A stretch of DNA of 35,307 nucleotides, taken from the NCBI RefSeq assembly GCF_023369855.1, contig NZ_JAMBPP010000025.1:1-35307 (forward strand), read 5' to 3'. This stretch comes from Actinotalea alkalitolerans (GTDB lineage: Bacteria; Actinomycetota; Actinomycetes; Actinomycetales; Cellulomonadaceae). The notes beneath the pieces are model-generated. The model saw only the letters and a list, made by a program, of their open reading frames with translations. It was not told the DNA's origin and searched no databases. The position numbers and the translations under genes were made by a program. Below are positions 6,189 through 14,683 of the stretch, in pieces. Every line of letters begins with the position of its first letter. Position 1 is the stretch's first letter.

Positions 6189-6600
6189 TGAGAACACTCT
6201 CCAGCACGCTCAGGGACAGGGCGGGGGACTGGCCGGTGTGGACGCTCACCGGCGTTGAGGTGTGCACACGGATGTACTGCGACTCCGAGAGGTCCGTGAC
6301 CAGGATCCGGACCACACCGAGCGGGAGCCGCAGCAGCGCGGAGAGCTCGGCGACGGAGACGAAGGTGTGTGCGGCATGCTGCAGGATCGCGCGCTTCTCG
6401 GGCGGCAGCCCCTGGCTGTTGGCGGCCCCGGGAAGGACCTCGACGAGTGCTTCGAGTGGGAGGTCCGAGTTCGCGGCCTTGACCCGCCCGCCCGTCACGG
6501 CATAGGGGCGGACCGTCCGCGCCTCGTACTCCACACCGGGATCGCCGGACGGCGGGTCGGCGTGCCGACCCGTTCCGTACGTCTCCTCGTTGGGTGTCAT
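6169..6600 (-). CDS. cvnC: conservon DUF742 protein (CvnC-type)
   Basis: Protein of 143 residues. After a disordered N-terminus of about 25 residues it carries the DUF742 signature RTVRPYAVTGGRV and a winged-helix-like core (ILQHAAHTFVSVAELSALLRLPLGVVRILVTDL). Family members are the third component of conservons and are thought to link the Roadblock protein and the GTPase; the exact function is not known. It begins 7 bp after the cvnB stop and overlaps cvnD by 20 bp. No strong ribosome site precedes the ATG, which fits coupling to cvnB. Confidence 0.9.
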   Translation of the reverse strand: MTPNEETYGTGRHADPPSGDPGVEYEARTVRPYAVTGGRVKAANSDLPLEALVEVLPGAANSQGLPPEKRAILQHAAHTFVSVAELSALLRLPLGVVRILVTDLSESQYIRVHTSTPVSVHTGQSPALSLSVLESVLNGISAL

Positions 6601-6607
6601 GCCGCGT

Positions 6608-7057
6608 TCACCCGACCGGCGTACGCGTGGCGCCGTCGACCGGCAGGTTGCCGCGCATCTCGGTCACGAGCTGCGGCGTCAGCGTGGTCTCCGTACGGGA
6701 GACCAGCATCGCCATCTCGTAGCCGATCAGGCCGACGTCGCAGGTCGAGTCGGCCACGACAGCCAGCACCGACCCGTTGGAGACGCTCATCAAGAACAGG
6801 AAGAGCTCGTCCATCTCGACGATCGCCTGCCGCACGTCACCTGCCCGCAGCTGGCGGGCTGCGCCACGTGTCAGGCTCGACATGCCCGCCACGATGGCGG
6901 CGAGCTGGTCGCCGCTGGTGCGGTCCAGGTCCTCCGACATGGCCATGAGCAAGCCGTCGGCCGACACGACGAGCGTGTGCCGGGTTCCGGGTACGGTCCG
7001 GACGAAGTTGTCCAGAAGCCAACCGAAGTTGGCGGCTTCCGAGCTGAGCGCTGTCAC
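6608..7057 (-). CDS. cvnB: conservon Roadblock/LC7 protein (CvnB-type)
   Basis: Single-domain Roadblock/LC7 protein of 149 residues. The core runs from WLLDNFVRTVPGTRHTLVVSADGLLMAMS to VLAVVADSTCDVGLIGYEMAMLV. In related systems such MglB-like proteins dimerise and act on the partner GTPase, so a regulatory role on CvnD is inferred. GTG start at 7057 with GGAGG 4-5 nt upstream. Second gene of the operon, 52 bp after cvnA. Confidence 0.9.
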   Translation of the reverse strand: MTALSSEAANFGWLLDNFVRTVPGTRHTLVVSADGLLMAMSEDLDRTSGDQLAAIVAGMSSLTRGAARQLRAGDVRQAIVEMDELFLFLMSVSNGSVLAVVADSTCDVGLIGYEMAMLVSRTETTLTPQLVTEMRGNLPVDGATRTPVG

Positions 7058-7109
7058 GTGTCCTCCTCGAGGTGGCCTGCCTGGCGGCGGCTTGGGGTGG
7101 TGCTCGCGG

Positions 7110-10100
7110 TCACCATGAGGTGTTCCGCTGGGTCAGGTCGGTGTCCGGAGTGGTCACGGGTTCCCCGCGGCCACCTGCCGAACCGTCCTCGTGACCGGTG
7201 ACCTCGGTGCCACCGGTGGTATGTGTCGCGCCGGCCGGGTCCTCCGCGCCCTCCGCGGCACGACGACCCCGGCTGGTGCCGGTCTGGAAGCTCGACAGGA
7301 GCGAGCGGACCTGGTTGGCGTCGCGGTCCGGGCGGCTGCCCGAGGCCGAGACCTTGATCTCCGGAGCGGCCGGGATGTTGCCCGGCACGCGACGGGTGAG
7401 TGAGGCCGGCGCAGCACCGCTGACGGTCTGAGGCCGGTACGAGGACAGCTGGCTGAGCTCGGACAGCGCCTGCTGGGCGATGTCCCCACGCTGGGCCAGC
7501 ATGTTCGTCACCTCGTCGTCGAACGCACCGAGCGTGGGCTGCGGCGTGAACGTCGTCGCGGCACCCGTCCGGGCCGGGAGCGAGGGATGCGGCAGGACGG
7601 CGCCCGACGGCGTGCCCGCTGCTCCGGTGGGCTCATGCCCCGACCTGGGGCGGTCGGCCACCGGCGCCGGCGCTGCGGCTGCAGGCGCGGGTACCGCCGG
7701 AGGTGCTGACCACGGCTGGGGTGCGGGAGCGACGGCTGACGGCGGCGGCTGCCACCCTCTGCTCGGCGGGATCGAGGGCGAGGGAGCCGGCGCTGCCGGC
7801 TCTGCGACAGGTGCGTACGTGTGGGCACCGGCCTCGTCGGAGACGTTCCAGGCCGAGGTGCGCACCGGAGAGGCGGTGGGCTGCCCGAGGGGTGCGGGCG
7901 CGACGAACGCCTGCTCAGGGCTCGGCTGGACAGGGGTGACCGGGGTGAAGGCCGGGGCCTGGACCGGCGCGGGCAGGCTGCCCGTCGGTGCGGCGGCGGG
8001 GTTCACCGTCGTCTTGCTGCGGCCGAAGAGCCCCAGGAACCCGCGGCGGCGCTTGACCTCACGGGTGCTGCGCCGGGTCGGACCCTGCACGAGCTCGGTG
8101 AAGGCCGGGGTCCCGACCGACTGCTCGGGCGCCTGCGGTGGTGCCTGCCACGGGACCGGAGCCGGTGCCGCAGCGGGGGCCGAGGCCTGCGCCTGCCAGG
8201 GAGCCGGCTCGGCGACAGGCGCGGGGGCCATGGCCTGGGTCTGCCACGCGGCGGAGGTCGGCTGGTCCCAGCGGGCCTCGGGCGGGGCAGGTGCCTGCCA
8301 GGCCGCGGGTGCGGGGGCGGGGGCAGGTGCAGGTGCAGGTGCATCCCACTGGGACTGGGCGGGAGCCGGTGCATCCCACTGGGACTGGGCAGGTGCAGGT
8401 GCAGGTGCGTCCCACTGGGTCTGGGCGGGAGCCGGTGCCTGCCACGCAGCGGGAGCATCGGCGTGCCACTGCGCAGCGGGCTGCTCGTAAGCAGGCTGCT
8501 CGTAAGCAGGCTGCTCGTCAGCGGGCTGCTCGGTCTCGGCCGGCGCACCCGACAGCGGGGTGCCCGGGACGAACGCCGACGGCGACCAGACCTCGGTCGA
8601 CTCCTGCGGCAGCTCGTCGGCGGGGGCCTGGTACCAGGGCGCCTGGTCGACCTCGGACCCGACAGCCCCGAGCTGGCCGGCCGGAGGGTAGTAGTCGTCG
8701 TCGACCATCTGGGGGATGACCATCGGCGGTGTCTCGGGCTGCTCGGCGGCGTGGGCCCCGCTGTGCCTGGCCGGCACGGCAGTGCGCTCACCAGTGACAT
8801 CCCACTCGCCCCCGGGCTGCTCGACCTGCTCCTGGAACACCGGGGCGGGGTCCTGCTCGGGCGCTGCGGGCTGGGCTGCGGCAGCTCGCCCGAAGAAGGC
8901 AGCCGCACCAGCTGCCGCGGCCGCGAGGCGCTCGGCGCCGTCGGGGCCACCGAGGCCGATCGACGGGTCGACCTGCTCCGCACGGTCGTTGCCGACCGAG
9001 GCCGCAGCGAGCTCGGCGCGACGCGACCGGAAGCCCGAGAAGAGTGCGGCTCGGCTCTCGCCGCCTGCGGCAGCGGTCGTGGGTGACGGGGACGGCTGCG
9101 CGACCTGGGGGCCCGCAGGCTGGCGGACGGGCAGCGCACCGGTCTGGGTGTCGGGCGCTCCCTGACGTGTCGGCAGTGCGGCGCCGGCGGGTCGGCGGGT
9201 CGGCAGACCGGCGGCAGGAGCGGCCTCCTCCGACGGGGCCGCGACACGTCGGCTCGGCAGTGCAGTCGGGCCCGAGGAACCCACCACGGGCGGGCTCCAC
9301 GACTCGAGGTCCACCGCAGCGGCACCGGCGAGGCTGTCGGCCGAGGGTGCGAGCGGGATCGAGGGCGCTGCCGCGGCGTCGTCCTCGTCACGGTGGCTGG
9401 CGCTCGGAGCCGGGGCCTCGACGTCCGCCGTGCGGGACCGGCGCCGTGGCAGCCCGAGCGGCGTGGCGCCGTCGGTCAGTGCCGCGAGGTCCACCTGCTC
9501 GGCCGGGTTGGCCGCAGACCCGAGCTGGCCCGGTGCGACGTCCTCGACGAAGGCCGGCGCCGGGGCGTAGGCGGTGTCGTGGATGACCTCTGCGGCCTCC
9601 TCGGGCAGGGCGAAGGACTCGATGCGGGCAGGCTGCATCGGCTGGGTGAGCGGGATCGCGTCAGGGTCGACGAAGAGCACCAGCGGCAGACGGAGCACCG
9701 CGAGGGTGCCCTGCCCGCCGGGCCCCTGAGAGAGCTCGACCTGGGCGCCCAACCGGTTGGCGATACGGCCGACGACGAAGAGGCCGAGGCGCTGGGCCCC
9801 GAGGACGTCGCTCGCGGAGGTCGACCGGATCTTGACGTTGGCCTGCTCGAGCTCGATCGGGGCCATTCCCAGGCCCTGGTCGAGCACCGTCACCAGCACG
9901 TGGTTCTCGTCGATGCCGGTGGAGACCTGGACCGGGGTGCCGGGCTCGGAGAACACGGTCGCGTTCTCGAGGATCTCGGCCAGGAGGTGGGCTGCGGCGA
10001 GAGCCGTGTGCCCGAGCATCAGCGGGTCGACGCGCAGGTCCAGCTGGACGCGCTCGTAGTGCTCGATCTCCGACGAGGCGGTGCGGATCACGTCGGAGAC

Positions 10101-11558
10101 GGGCATCGCGTCGCGCAGGCGCCGACCGGTGTCGATCCCGGCCAGGACGAGCAGGGACTCGGCGTTGCGGCGCATCCGGGTCGCGAGGTGGTCGAGGCGG
10201 AACAGGTCGGCCAAGGTGGCCGGGTCCTCCTCCGAGCGCTCGAGCGCGTCGATGAAGGACAGCTGCCGGTTGAGCAGGATCTGGTCGCGGCGGGCGACGT
10301 TGACGAACATCTCCGCGATGGACCCACGCAGTGCGGCCTGCTCCTGGGCCACCTGGATCGTGGTCGTGTTCACCTCGTTGAAGGCGGTGGCGAGCTGGCC
10401 GATCTCGTCGCGGCTGGTCACCGGGATCTGGGCGAGCCGGAGGTCGGGGCCTTGACCCGGGACGGAGACCTGGTCGACGAGGCTGGGCAGGTCGTCGCGG
10501 ACCTGCCCGGCGGCAGCGGTCAGACGCCGCAGCGGCTCGGTGATCTGCCGTGCGATCGTCAGCGCGACCGCCACCGAGAACAGCACGGCAAGGATGGTCG
10601 CGAGCACCGTGATGACGGCGGTACGGACCGAGTCCTCGGCCATGGTCGACGCACGCTGGGTCGACGCGACCGCCAGGGCCTGCGCCGTCGGCCTCAGCGC
10701 CTCGATCTCCATCACCGCGAAGCGGGTCCAGTCCTCGGGGCTGATCCGCTCGAAGTAGATGGTCTGCTCGGTCGCGATGAGCTGACGGTAGGACGCGTAG
10801 GTCTGGATGCCCTCACGGACCGAGCCGATGCTCGGCAGCGACGCCCCCTCGACCTCGACCCCCGCGATGATGCCCGCGGCCTGGCCCCGGGCGACGTCGT
10901 TGGGGGTGAAGAGGGCGGTGAGGACCTGGATCTCGCGGACGGACTGGTCACCGCTGAGCATCTGCGCACCCAGCACCTGCTCCATGTGGAGGTCCTCGGC
11001 GACCCCTGCCAACGCGGAGTTGGCGGTCACGATGGCCGCGACCCGACGGTCGGTGAGGTTCTCGGCGACGGTCCTGACCATCGAGATCGTGGTGTCGATC
11101 AAGGAGCCGTAGTCGCGGGCCACGGTGACGTAGGGCACCGCGGAGGAGTCGACGCTCCGTCGGATGTTGTCCAGGGCGAGCACGTCCTGGCCGAACCGGG
11201 CGATCGTGCTGCTGATCGCCGGGTCGACGGTCTCCAGGTTGACGGCACGGACCGCGAGGTTGAACGCGGACAGCGCGGCGTCGGTGGTCGAGCGCGAGGA
11301 GCCGAGCTCCGATCGCAGGGACTCCTTGATCGACGGGTCCGCAGCGACGAACGGGAGCGCGGCGCGGCGCTCGGCCTGCAGGGCCGTGGTGACCTCGGCG
11401 AACTTCTGGAAGGCATCGAGCCCTCGCTCCGTGGTCCGTGCGACCTGCGCGTCCTGGATCGCCTGCAGGGAGAGGAGCCCCGCGAGGAGAGAGAGGACGA
11501 GCACGGGTACGGAAAGGGCCGCGAGGACCTTCCCGCGGATGCCCAACCTGCGAAGCAT
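7110..11558 (-). CDS. cvnA: conservon sensor histidine kinase (CvnA-type), giant C-terminal tail
   Basis: Membrane sensor of 1482 residues. Transmembrane helix 1 spans about 13-33; an extracytoplasmic NIT-type (nitrate/nitrite sensing) helical domain about 40-305; helix 2 about 313-336; HAMP about 337-400. A dimerisation-like helix with NRQLSFIDALE and LDHLATRMRRNAESLL covers about 415-475. The HATPase domain spans about 515-627 with N-box AEILENATVFS, G1 DQGLGM and the GTLAVLRLP end. Residues 630-1482 are low-complexity Ala/Pro/Gln with QWDAPAPA and EQPAY repeats, a basic patch KRRRGFLGLFGRSK and a conserved-looking end (ALSELSQLSSYRPQ). No receiver gene follows, as usual for conservons. The ATG at 11558 has AGAGAGG close upstream. 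The upstream GTG at 11594 is less likely. Confidence 0.9.
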   Translation of the reverse strand: MLRRLGIRGKVLAALSVPVLVLSLLAGLLSLQAIQDAQVARTTERGLDAFQKFAEVTTALQAERRAALPFVAADPSIKESLRSELGSSRSTTDAALSAFNLAVRAVNLETVDPAISSTIARFGQDVLALDNIRRSVDSSAVPYVTVARDYGSLIDTTISMVRTVAENLTDRRVAAIVTANSALAGVAEDLHMEQVLGAQMLSGDQSVREIQVLTALFTPNDVARGQAAGIIAGVEVEGASLPSIGSVREGIQTYASYRQLIATEQTIYFERISPEDWTRFAVMEIEALRPTAQALAVASTQRASTMAEDSVRTAVITVLATILAVLFSVAVALTIARQITEPLRRLTAAAGQVRDDLPSLVDQVSVPGQGPDLRLAQIPVTSRDEIGQLATAFNEVNTTTIQVAQEQAALRGSIAEMFVNVARRDQILLNRQLSFIDALERSEEDPATLADLFRLDHLATRMRRNAESLLVLAGIDTGRRLRDAMPVSDVIRTASSEIEHYERVQLDLRVDPLMLGHTALAAAHLLAEILENATVFSEPGTPVQVSTGIDENHVLVTVLDQGLGMAPIELEQANVKIRSTSASDVLGAQRLGLFVVGRIANRLGAQVELSQGPGGQGTLAVLRLPLVLFVDPDAIPLTQPMQPARIESFALPEEAAEVIHDTAYAPAPAFVEDVAPGQLGSAANPAEQVDLAALTDGATPLGLPRRRSRTADVEAPAPSASHRDEDDAAAAPSIPLAPSADSLAGAAAVDLESWSPPVVGSSGPTALPSRRVAAPSEEAAPAAGLPTRRPAGAALPTRQGAPDTQTGALPVRQPAGPQVAQPSPSPTTAAAGGESRAALFSGFRSRRAELAAASVGNDRAEQVDPSIGLGGPDGAERLAAAAAGAAAFFGRAAAAQPAAPEQDPAPVFQEQVEQPGGEWDVTGERTAVPARHSGAHAAEQPETPPMVIPQMVDDDYYPPAGQLGAVGSEVDQAPWYQAPADELPQESTEVWSPSAFVPGTPLSGAPAETEQPADEQPAYEQPAYEQPAAQWHADAPAAWQAPAPAQTQWDAPAPAPAQSQWDAPAPAQSQWDAPAPAPAPAPAPAAWQAPAPPEARWDQPTSAAWQTQAMAPAPVAEPAPWQAQASAPAAAPAPVPWQAPPQAPEQSVGTPAFTELVQGPTRRSTREVKRRRGFLGLFGRSKTTVNPAAAPTGSLPAPVQAPAFTPVTPVQPSPEQAFVAPAPLGQPTASPVRTSAWNVSDEAGAHTYAPVAEPAAPAPSPSIPPSRGWQPPPSAVAPAPQPWSAPPAVPAPAAAAPAPVADRPRSGHEPTGAAGTPSGAVLPHPSLPARTGAATTFTPQPTLGAFDDEVTNMLAQRGDIAQQALSELSQLSSYRPQTVSGAAPASLTRRVPGNIPAAPEIKVSASGSRPDRDANQVRSLLSSFQTGTSRGRRAAEGAEDPAGATHTTGGTEVTGHEDGSAGGRGEPVTTPDTDLTQRNTSW
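8320..8533 (-). repeat. in-frame repeats in the cvnA tail
   Basis: Two kinds of coding repeat lie side by side. About three 30-37-bp units encode QWDAPAPA-type peptides (starting near 8341, 8371 and 8408), and 15-bp units encode EQPAY/EQPAD (8481-8533). Both encode disordered linker. Confidence 0.75.
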
Positions 11559-11755
11559 GGCGACCTCTCTCCTCCACTGCCCTGTGGTGCCCACAGCACG
11601 ATCGGTGCCGAGTGGGGACCTGACCTCGGCCGGCGGTCTTCTGCCGTCGTGGACTCATCGGCGCGCAGCACTGTCGGCATTAGGCCGTTCGTGCACCCGC
11701 GTTTCCCGCGGCACACGATATCGGGGCTTTTTCACCCGGCTGCAACACTTCTGCC

Positions 11756-12775
11756 ATGCGAGTTGTGAAGGTTTCCCGGCCCGGTGGACCCGAGAGCCTG
11801 GTCGTGGGCTCGGTCCCGCTGCCCGCGCCGGGTCACGGTGAGGCCCTGGTCGAGGTCGCCGCGGCGGGTGTGAACAACGCCGACCTGCTCCAGCGGGCCG
11901 GGCTCTACCCCCCACCGCCGGGGGCGCCTGACTGGCCCGGCCTGGAGATCTCCGGGCGCATCGTCGCCCTCGGCGACCCTGCGCCCGAGAGCAGCGACGC
12001 TGGTCCGGCACCGCTGGACCAGGCCGGTCGGTGGGTCGTGGGCGACGAGGTCTGCGCGCTCCTGGCGGGCGGCGGCTACGCCGAGCACGTGGTCGTGCCT
12101 CTGGGACAGCTGCTGCCTGTGCCCGCCGGGATCGGGCTGGTCGAGGCCGCTGCCCTGCCCGAGGCCGCATGCACCGTCTGGTCGACCCTCGTCGGTGCCG
12201 CTGGCCTGCACGGCGGCGAGTGGCTCCTCGTGCACGGCGGTTCGGGAGGCATCGGCTCGATCGCGGTCCAGGTGGGCGTCGCTCTCGGTGCTCACGTGGC
12301 CACCACGGCGGGAGGTGCCGCCCGGGGCGCCCGCTGCGCTGAGCTGGGGGCCGAGCTCGTGGTCGACCACCGCAGCCAGGACTTCGTCGAGCTGGTCCGT
12401 GCGGCGACCGGTGGCGCCGGGGTCGACGTCGTCCTGGACGTCGTCGGCGGTGCGTACCTGCGTCGCAACCTCGACGCCCTCGCGGTCGGCGGACGGCTCG
12501 CGGTGATCGGGATGCAGCAGGGTCGACGTGCGGAGCTCGACCTGGGCTCGCTCCTCAGCAAGCGGCTGACCGTGCTGGGCACGACCCTGCGGTCACGACC
12601 CGCGCACGAGAAGACGGCCATCGTCGCCGCGGTCCGTGAGCACGTGTGGCCGATGGTCCAGGCGCGACGCGTGCTGCCCGTGGTTCACGAGGTGCTGCCC
12701 CTGGCCGAGGCCGCGCGCGCCCACGAGCTGCTCGCCTCAGGCGAGGTGTTCGGAAAGCTGCTGCTGGTCCCCTGA
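11756..12775 (+). CDS. NAD(P)H-quinone oxidoreductase, PIG3-like (zinc-free MDR)
   Basis: Medium-chain dehydrogenase/reductase of 339 residues. The N-terminal GroES-like domain has VNNADLLQRAGLYPPPPGAPDWPGLEISG, characteristic of the PIG3/TP53I3 quinone oxidoreductases. The Rossmann part has GGSGGIGSIAVQ for NADPH binding. The cysteine and histidine ligands of zinc alcohol dehydrogenases are absent. Likely reaction: NADPH-dependent one-electron reduction of quinones; the physiological substrate is unknown. It is divergent from cvnA. The ATG at 11756 has no Shine-Dalgarno sequence; AACACT lies 6 nt before it, so a leaderless message is possible. In the 197-bp gap to cvnA I found no strong operator. 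Confidence 0.85.
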   Translation: MRVVKVSRPGGPESLVVGSVPLPAPGHGEALVEVAAAGVNNADLLQRAGLYPPPPGAPDWPGLEISGRIVALGDPAPESSDAGPAPLDQAGRWVVGDEVCALLAGGGYAEHVVVPLGQLLPVPAGIGLVEAAALPEAACTVWSTLVGAAGLHGGEWLLVHGGSGGIGSIAVQVGVALGAHVATTAGGAARGARCAELGAELVVDHRSQDFVELVRAATGGAGVDVVLDVVGGAYLRRNLDALAVGGRLAVIGMQQGRRAELDLGSLLSKRLTVLGTTLRSRPAHEKTAIVAAVREHVWPMVQARRVLPVVHEVLPLAEAARAHELLASGEVFGKLLLVP

Positions 12776-12797
12776 GTGGCTGCCCGTGCGAGCCTGC

Positions 12798-14039
12798 TCA
12801 GGCGAGCAGACCACGGGCCAGCGCCGGAGCCAGGACCGGAGCCAGGGGAAGGCGCGGGATGAGGGTGGCCTGGACCGCGTGGTAGAGGTCGGCCTTGCCC
12901 TCCCACACCGTGCGCGAGACCTCGTTGTCGGGGCCGAGCTCGTGCCACCACGAGCCGCCGTCACGGTCGAGCAGGTGCTCGGCGGCGTAGTCCCACCAGG
13001 TGCGGTACCAGTCGTCGAACCGCTCGTCGCCGGTGACCGCGAAGAGCGCGGCGGCCGCGCCCAGGGCCTCGCACAGCACCCAGTGCATGCGCTCACGCAC
13101 GACAGGTCGGCCATCCCAGTCCACCGTGTAGACGAAGCCCGGGGCACCGTCCACGGCCCAGCCCTCCGCGATGCTCGCGTCGAACAGCGAGGTGGCGTCC
13201 TCGACCATCCAGGCGGGCGGCTCGTCGCCGAGGGCGGTCAGGGCGGCCCGGACGTGCAGGGTCAGCCGGGCCCACTCGAGCCAGTGACCGATCGTCGCCC
13301 CGTACGGACGGAAGGGGTGGGCGGGTGCGTCGGCGTTGTACTCCAGGTCAGGCTGCCAGTGCGGGTCGAAGTGCTCGGGGATGCGCCAGCGGTTCCCGCG
13401 CGCGAACCCGTGCACCACGCGCTCGACGATCCGCGCCGCCCGGTCCAGCCAGGTCCGGTCACCCGTCACGTCGGCCGCCGCGAGGTAGGCCTCGACGGTG
13501 TGCATGTTGGCGTTGACGCCCCGGTACTCCTCGGTGCGGCTGAAGGCACGGTCCCAGGACTCCACGACCATGCCCTCGTCCTCGTCCCAGAAGTGGTCCA
13601 AGGACACCGCGAGCGCCTCGTCGAGCAGCTCCCGCGCACCGGGCCGCCCGGCGGCAGTGGCACTGGCCGTGGCCAGGATCACGAAGGCGTGCGGGTAGGC
13701 GCCCTTCTCCTCGTGCTCGGTGGTCTGCGGTCCCTGCGGGCCGACCGCAGCGAACCACCCGCCGTGCTCGCGGTCGCTGAACCGCCCGGCCAGGGCCGCC
13801 AGCCCGTGGTCGACCAGGCTCGCCGCACCCGGTCGTCCGAGCAGCGCACCCAACGAGAAGACATAGGTCATGCGGCAGGTGATCCACAGCTCGGTGGGCC
13901 TGGTGGCGTCGAGCAGCCCGCGCTCGTCGAGCCAGCCGAAACCACCCGCGGGCACCCGGGCCGCACGCCCGAAGTCCAGCAGCCTGTCGGTCTCCGCCTC
14001 GAGCCAGCGGTGGTGGGCGGGGGACGACAGCCAGCTCAT
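12798..14039 (-). CDS. AGE-family sugar isomerase, YihS-like (probable mannose isomerase)
   Basis: N-acylglucosamine 2-epimerase superfamily, 413 residues, aligning from end to end (by recall) with E. coli YihS. The (alpha/alpha)6-barrel motifs are present: R56 in LWITCRM, H180 in NANMH, H252 in GHWLEW and H387 in DLYH, matching YihS R55, H176, H248 and H383. YihS interconverts sulfoquinovose/sulfofructose and also mannose/fructose. Two YihS glutamines linked to sulfosugar binding (Q362, Q379) are H366 and A383 here, which favours mannose-fructose isomerisation. No other sulfoglycolysis gene is nearby. GGAG stands about 5 nt before the ATG. A -10-like TAGCGT at 14073-14078 may be its promoter. 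It converges with the quinone oxidoreductase. Confidence 0.8.
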   Translation of the reverse strand: MSWLSSPAHHRWLEAETDRLLDFGRAARVPAGGFGWLDERGLLDATRPTELWITCRMTYVFSLGALLGRPGAASLVDHGLAALAGRFSDREHGGWFAAVGPQGPQTTEHEEKGAYPHAFVILATASATAAGRPGARELLDEALAVSLDHFWDEDEGMVVESWDRAFSRTEEYRGVNANMHTVEAYLAAADVTGDRTWLDRAARIVERVVHGFARGNRWRIPEHFDPHWQPDLEYNADAPAHPFRPYGATIGHWLEWARLTLHVRAALTALGDEPPAWMVEDATSLFDASIAEGWAVDGAPGFVYTVDWDGRPVVRERMHWVLCEALGAAAALFAVTGDERFDDWYRTWWDYAAEHLLDRDGGSWWHELGPDNEVSRTVWEGKADLYHAVQATLIPRLPLAPVLAPALARGLLA

Positions 14040-14100
14040 GGGGTCTCCAGGGTCGGGATCAGACGACGCCTCACGCTACTCGCACGGCCCAGGTCTCGGA

Positions 14101-14140
14101 GTGGCCCGGGCGGACGCACGACCCGAACCGCCCGGGCCAC
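14101..14140. promoter_or_regulatory. 13-bp perfect inverted repeat between divergent genes
   Basis: GTGGCCCGGGCGG (14101-14113) and its exact complement (14128-14140) are separated by 14 nt. The element lies between the start of the isomerase gene (minus) and bpa (plus), ending 12 bp before the bpa ATG. Since both genes point away from it, it is more likely an operator or leader hairpin than a terminator. Confidence 0.5.
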
Positions 14141-14152
14141 ACAATAGGAGGT

Positions 14153-14650
14153 ATGGACGACCAGACGCACCGCCCCGACGCCTCTCTCCCCCGCGCCGAC
14201 TCCCAGGAGCGCGACGAGCCCGGCGCGCTGACACCGCGTGGCGCCTTCCTGGGGCAGCCGGCCAAGGTGATGCGGATCGGCACGATGGTCAAGCAGCTCC
14301 TCGAGGAGGTGCGCGGAGCCCCGCTCGACGACGCCGCCCGCACCCGGCTGGCCGAGATCCACGAACGCACGATGACCGAGCTCGAGGACGGGTTGTCCGA
14401 GGACCTGGTCGCCGAGCTGAGGCGGATCAGCCTGCCGTTCAGCGACGAGGGCACCCCCTCCGACGCCGAGCTGCGGATCGCCCAGGCGCAGCTGGTCGGC
14501 TGGCTCGAAGGGCTCTTCCACGGCCTGCAGACCGCACTCGTGGCGCAGCAGATGGCCGCGCAGGCGCAGGCAGGACCCGAACGTCGCGCACTGCCGGGTG
14601 TGCCCGGGGCCGTGCGCACCGACGAGCGCGGGCCGGGCCAGTACCTGTGA
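14153..14650 (+). CDS. bpa: bacterial proteasome activator Bpa/PafE
   Basis: Protein of 165 residues of the BPA family (formerly DUF2587). The conserved core runs from QPAKVMRIGTMVKQLLEEVR through ELEDGLSEDLVAELRRI to SDAELRIAQAQLVGWLEGLFHGLQTALVAQQMAAQ. The C-terminus ends in GQYL, the short motif by which the mycobacterial protein docks on the 20S proteasome alpha ring. Known relatives form dodecameric rings and drive ATP-independent degradation of some unfolded proteins. Proteasome genes are not in the window. AGGAGG lies only 1 nt before the ATG at 14153, too close for normal use. CACAAT at 14140-14145 is 7 nt upstream, so the message may be leaderless. Confidence 0.9.
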   Translation: MDDQTHRPDASLPRADSQERDEPGALTPRGAFLGQPAKVMRIGTMVKQLLEEVRGAPLDDAARTRLAEIHERTMTELEDGLSEDLVAELRRISLPFSDEGTPSDAELRIAQAQLVGWLEGLFHGLQTALVAQQMAAQAQAGPERRALPGVPGAVRTDERGPGQYL

Positions 14651-14663
14651 CCCGCCGAGGTGC

Positions 14664-14683
14664 AGCCTCGCCTCACCGAGGCT
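14664..14683. terminator. hairpin between convergent bpa and eamA-type genes
   Basis: AGCCTCG and CGAGGCT enclose CCTCAC, a 7-bp stem 13 nt after the bpa stop and overlapping the stop region of the opposing exporter gene. It may serve both genes. Confidence 0.45.

Noticed and set aside
9393-11768. 791-codon plus-strand open frame opposite cvnA
   Set aside because: Low-complexity Asp/Gly/Arg/Leu composition, no domain; it is the mirror of the high-GC cvnA codon pattern.
12794-12809. Small hairpin CTGCTC-AGGC-GAGCAG between the quinone oxidoreductase and isomerase genes
   Set aside because: Only 6 bp and it overlaps the isomerase stop region; too weak to call as a terminator.
12798-14039. Sulfoglycolysis locus
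   Set aside because: No sulfoquinovosidase, sulfofructose kinase/aldolase or SQ transporter is adjacent, and two sulfosugar-associated residues are changed.
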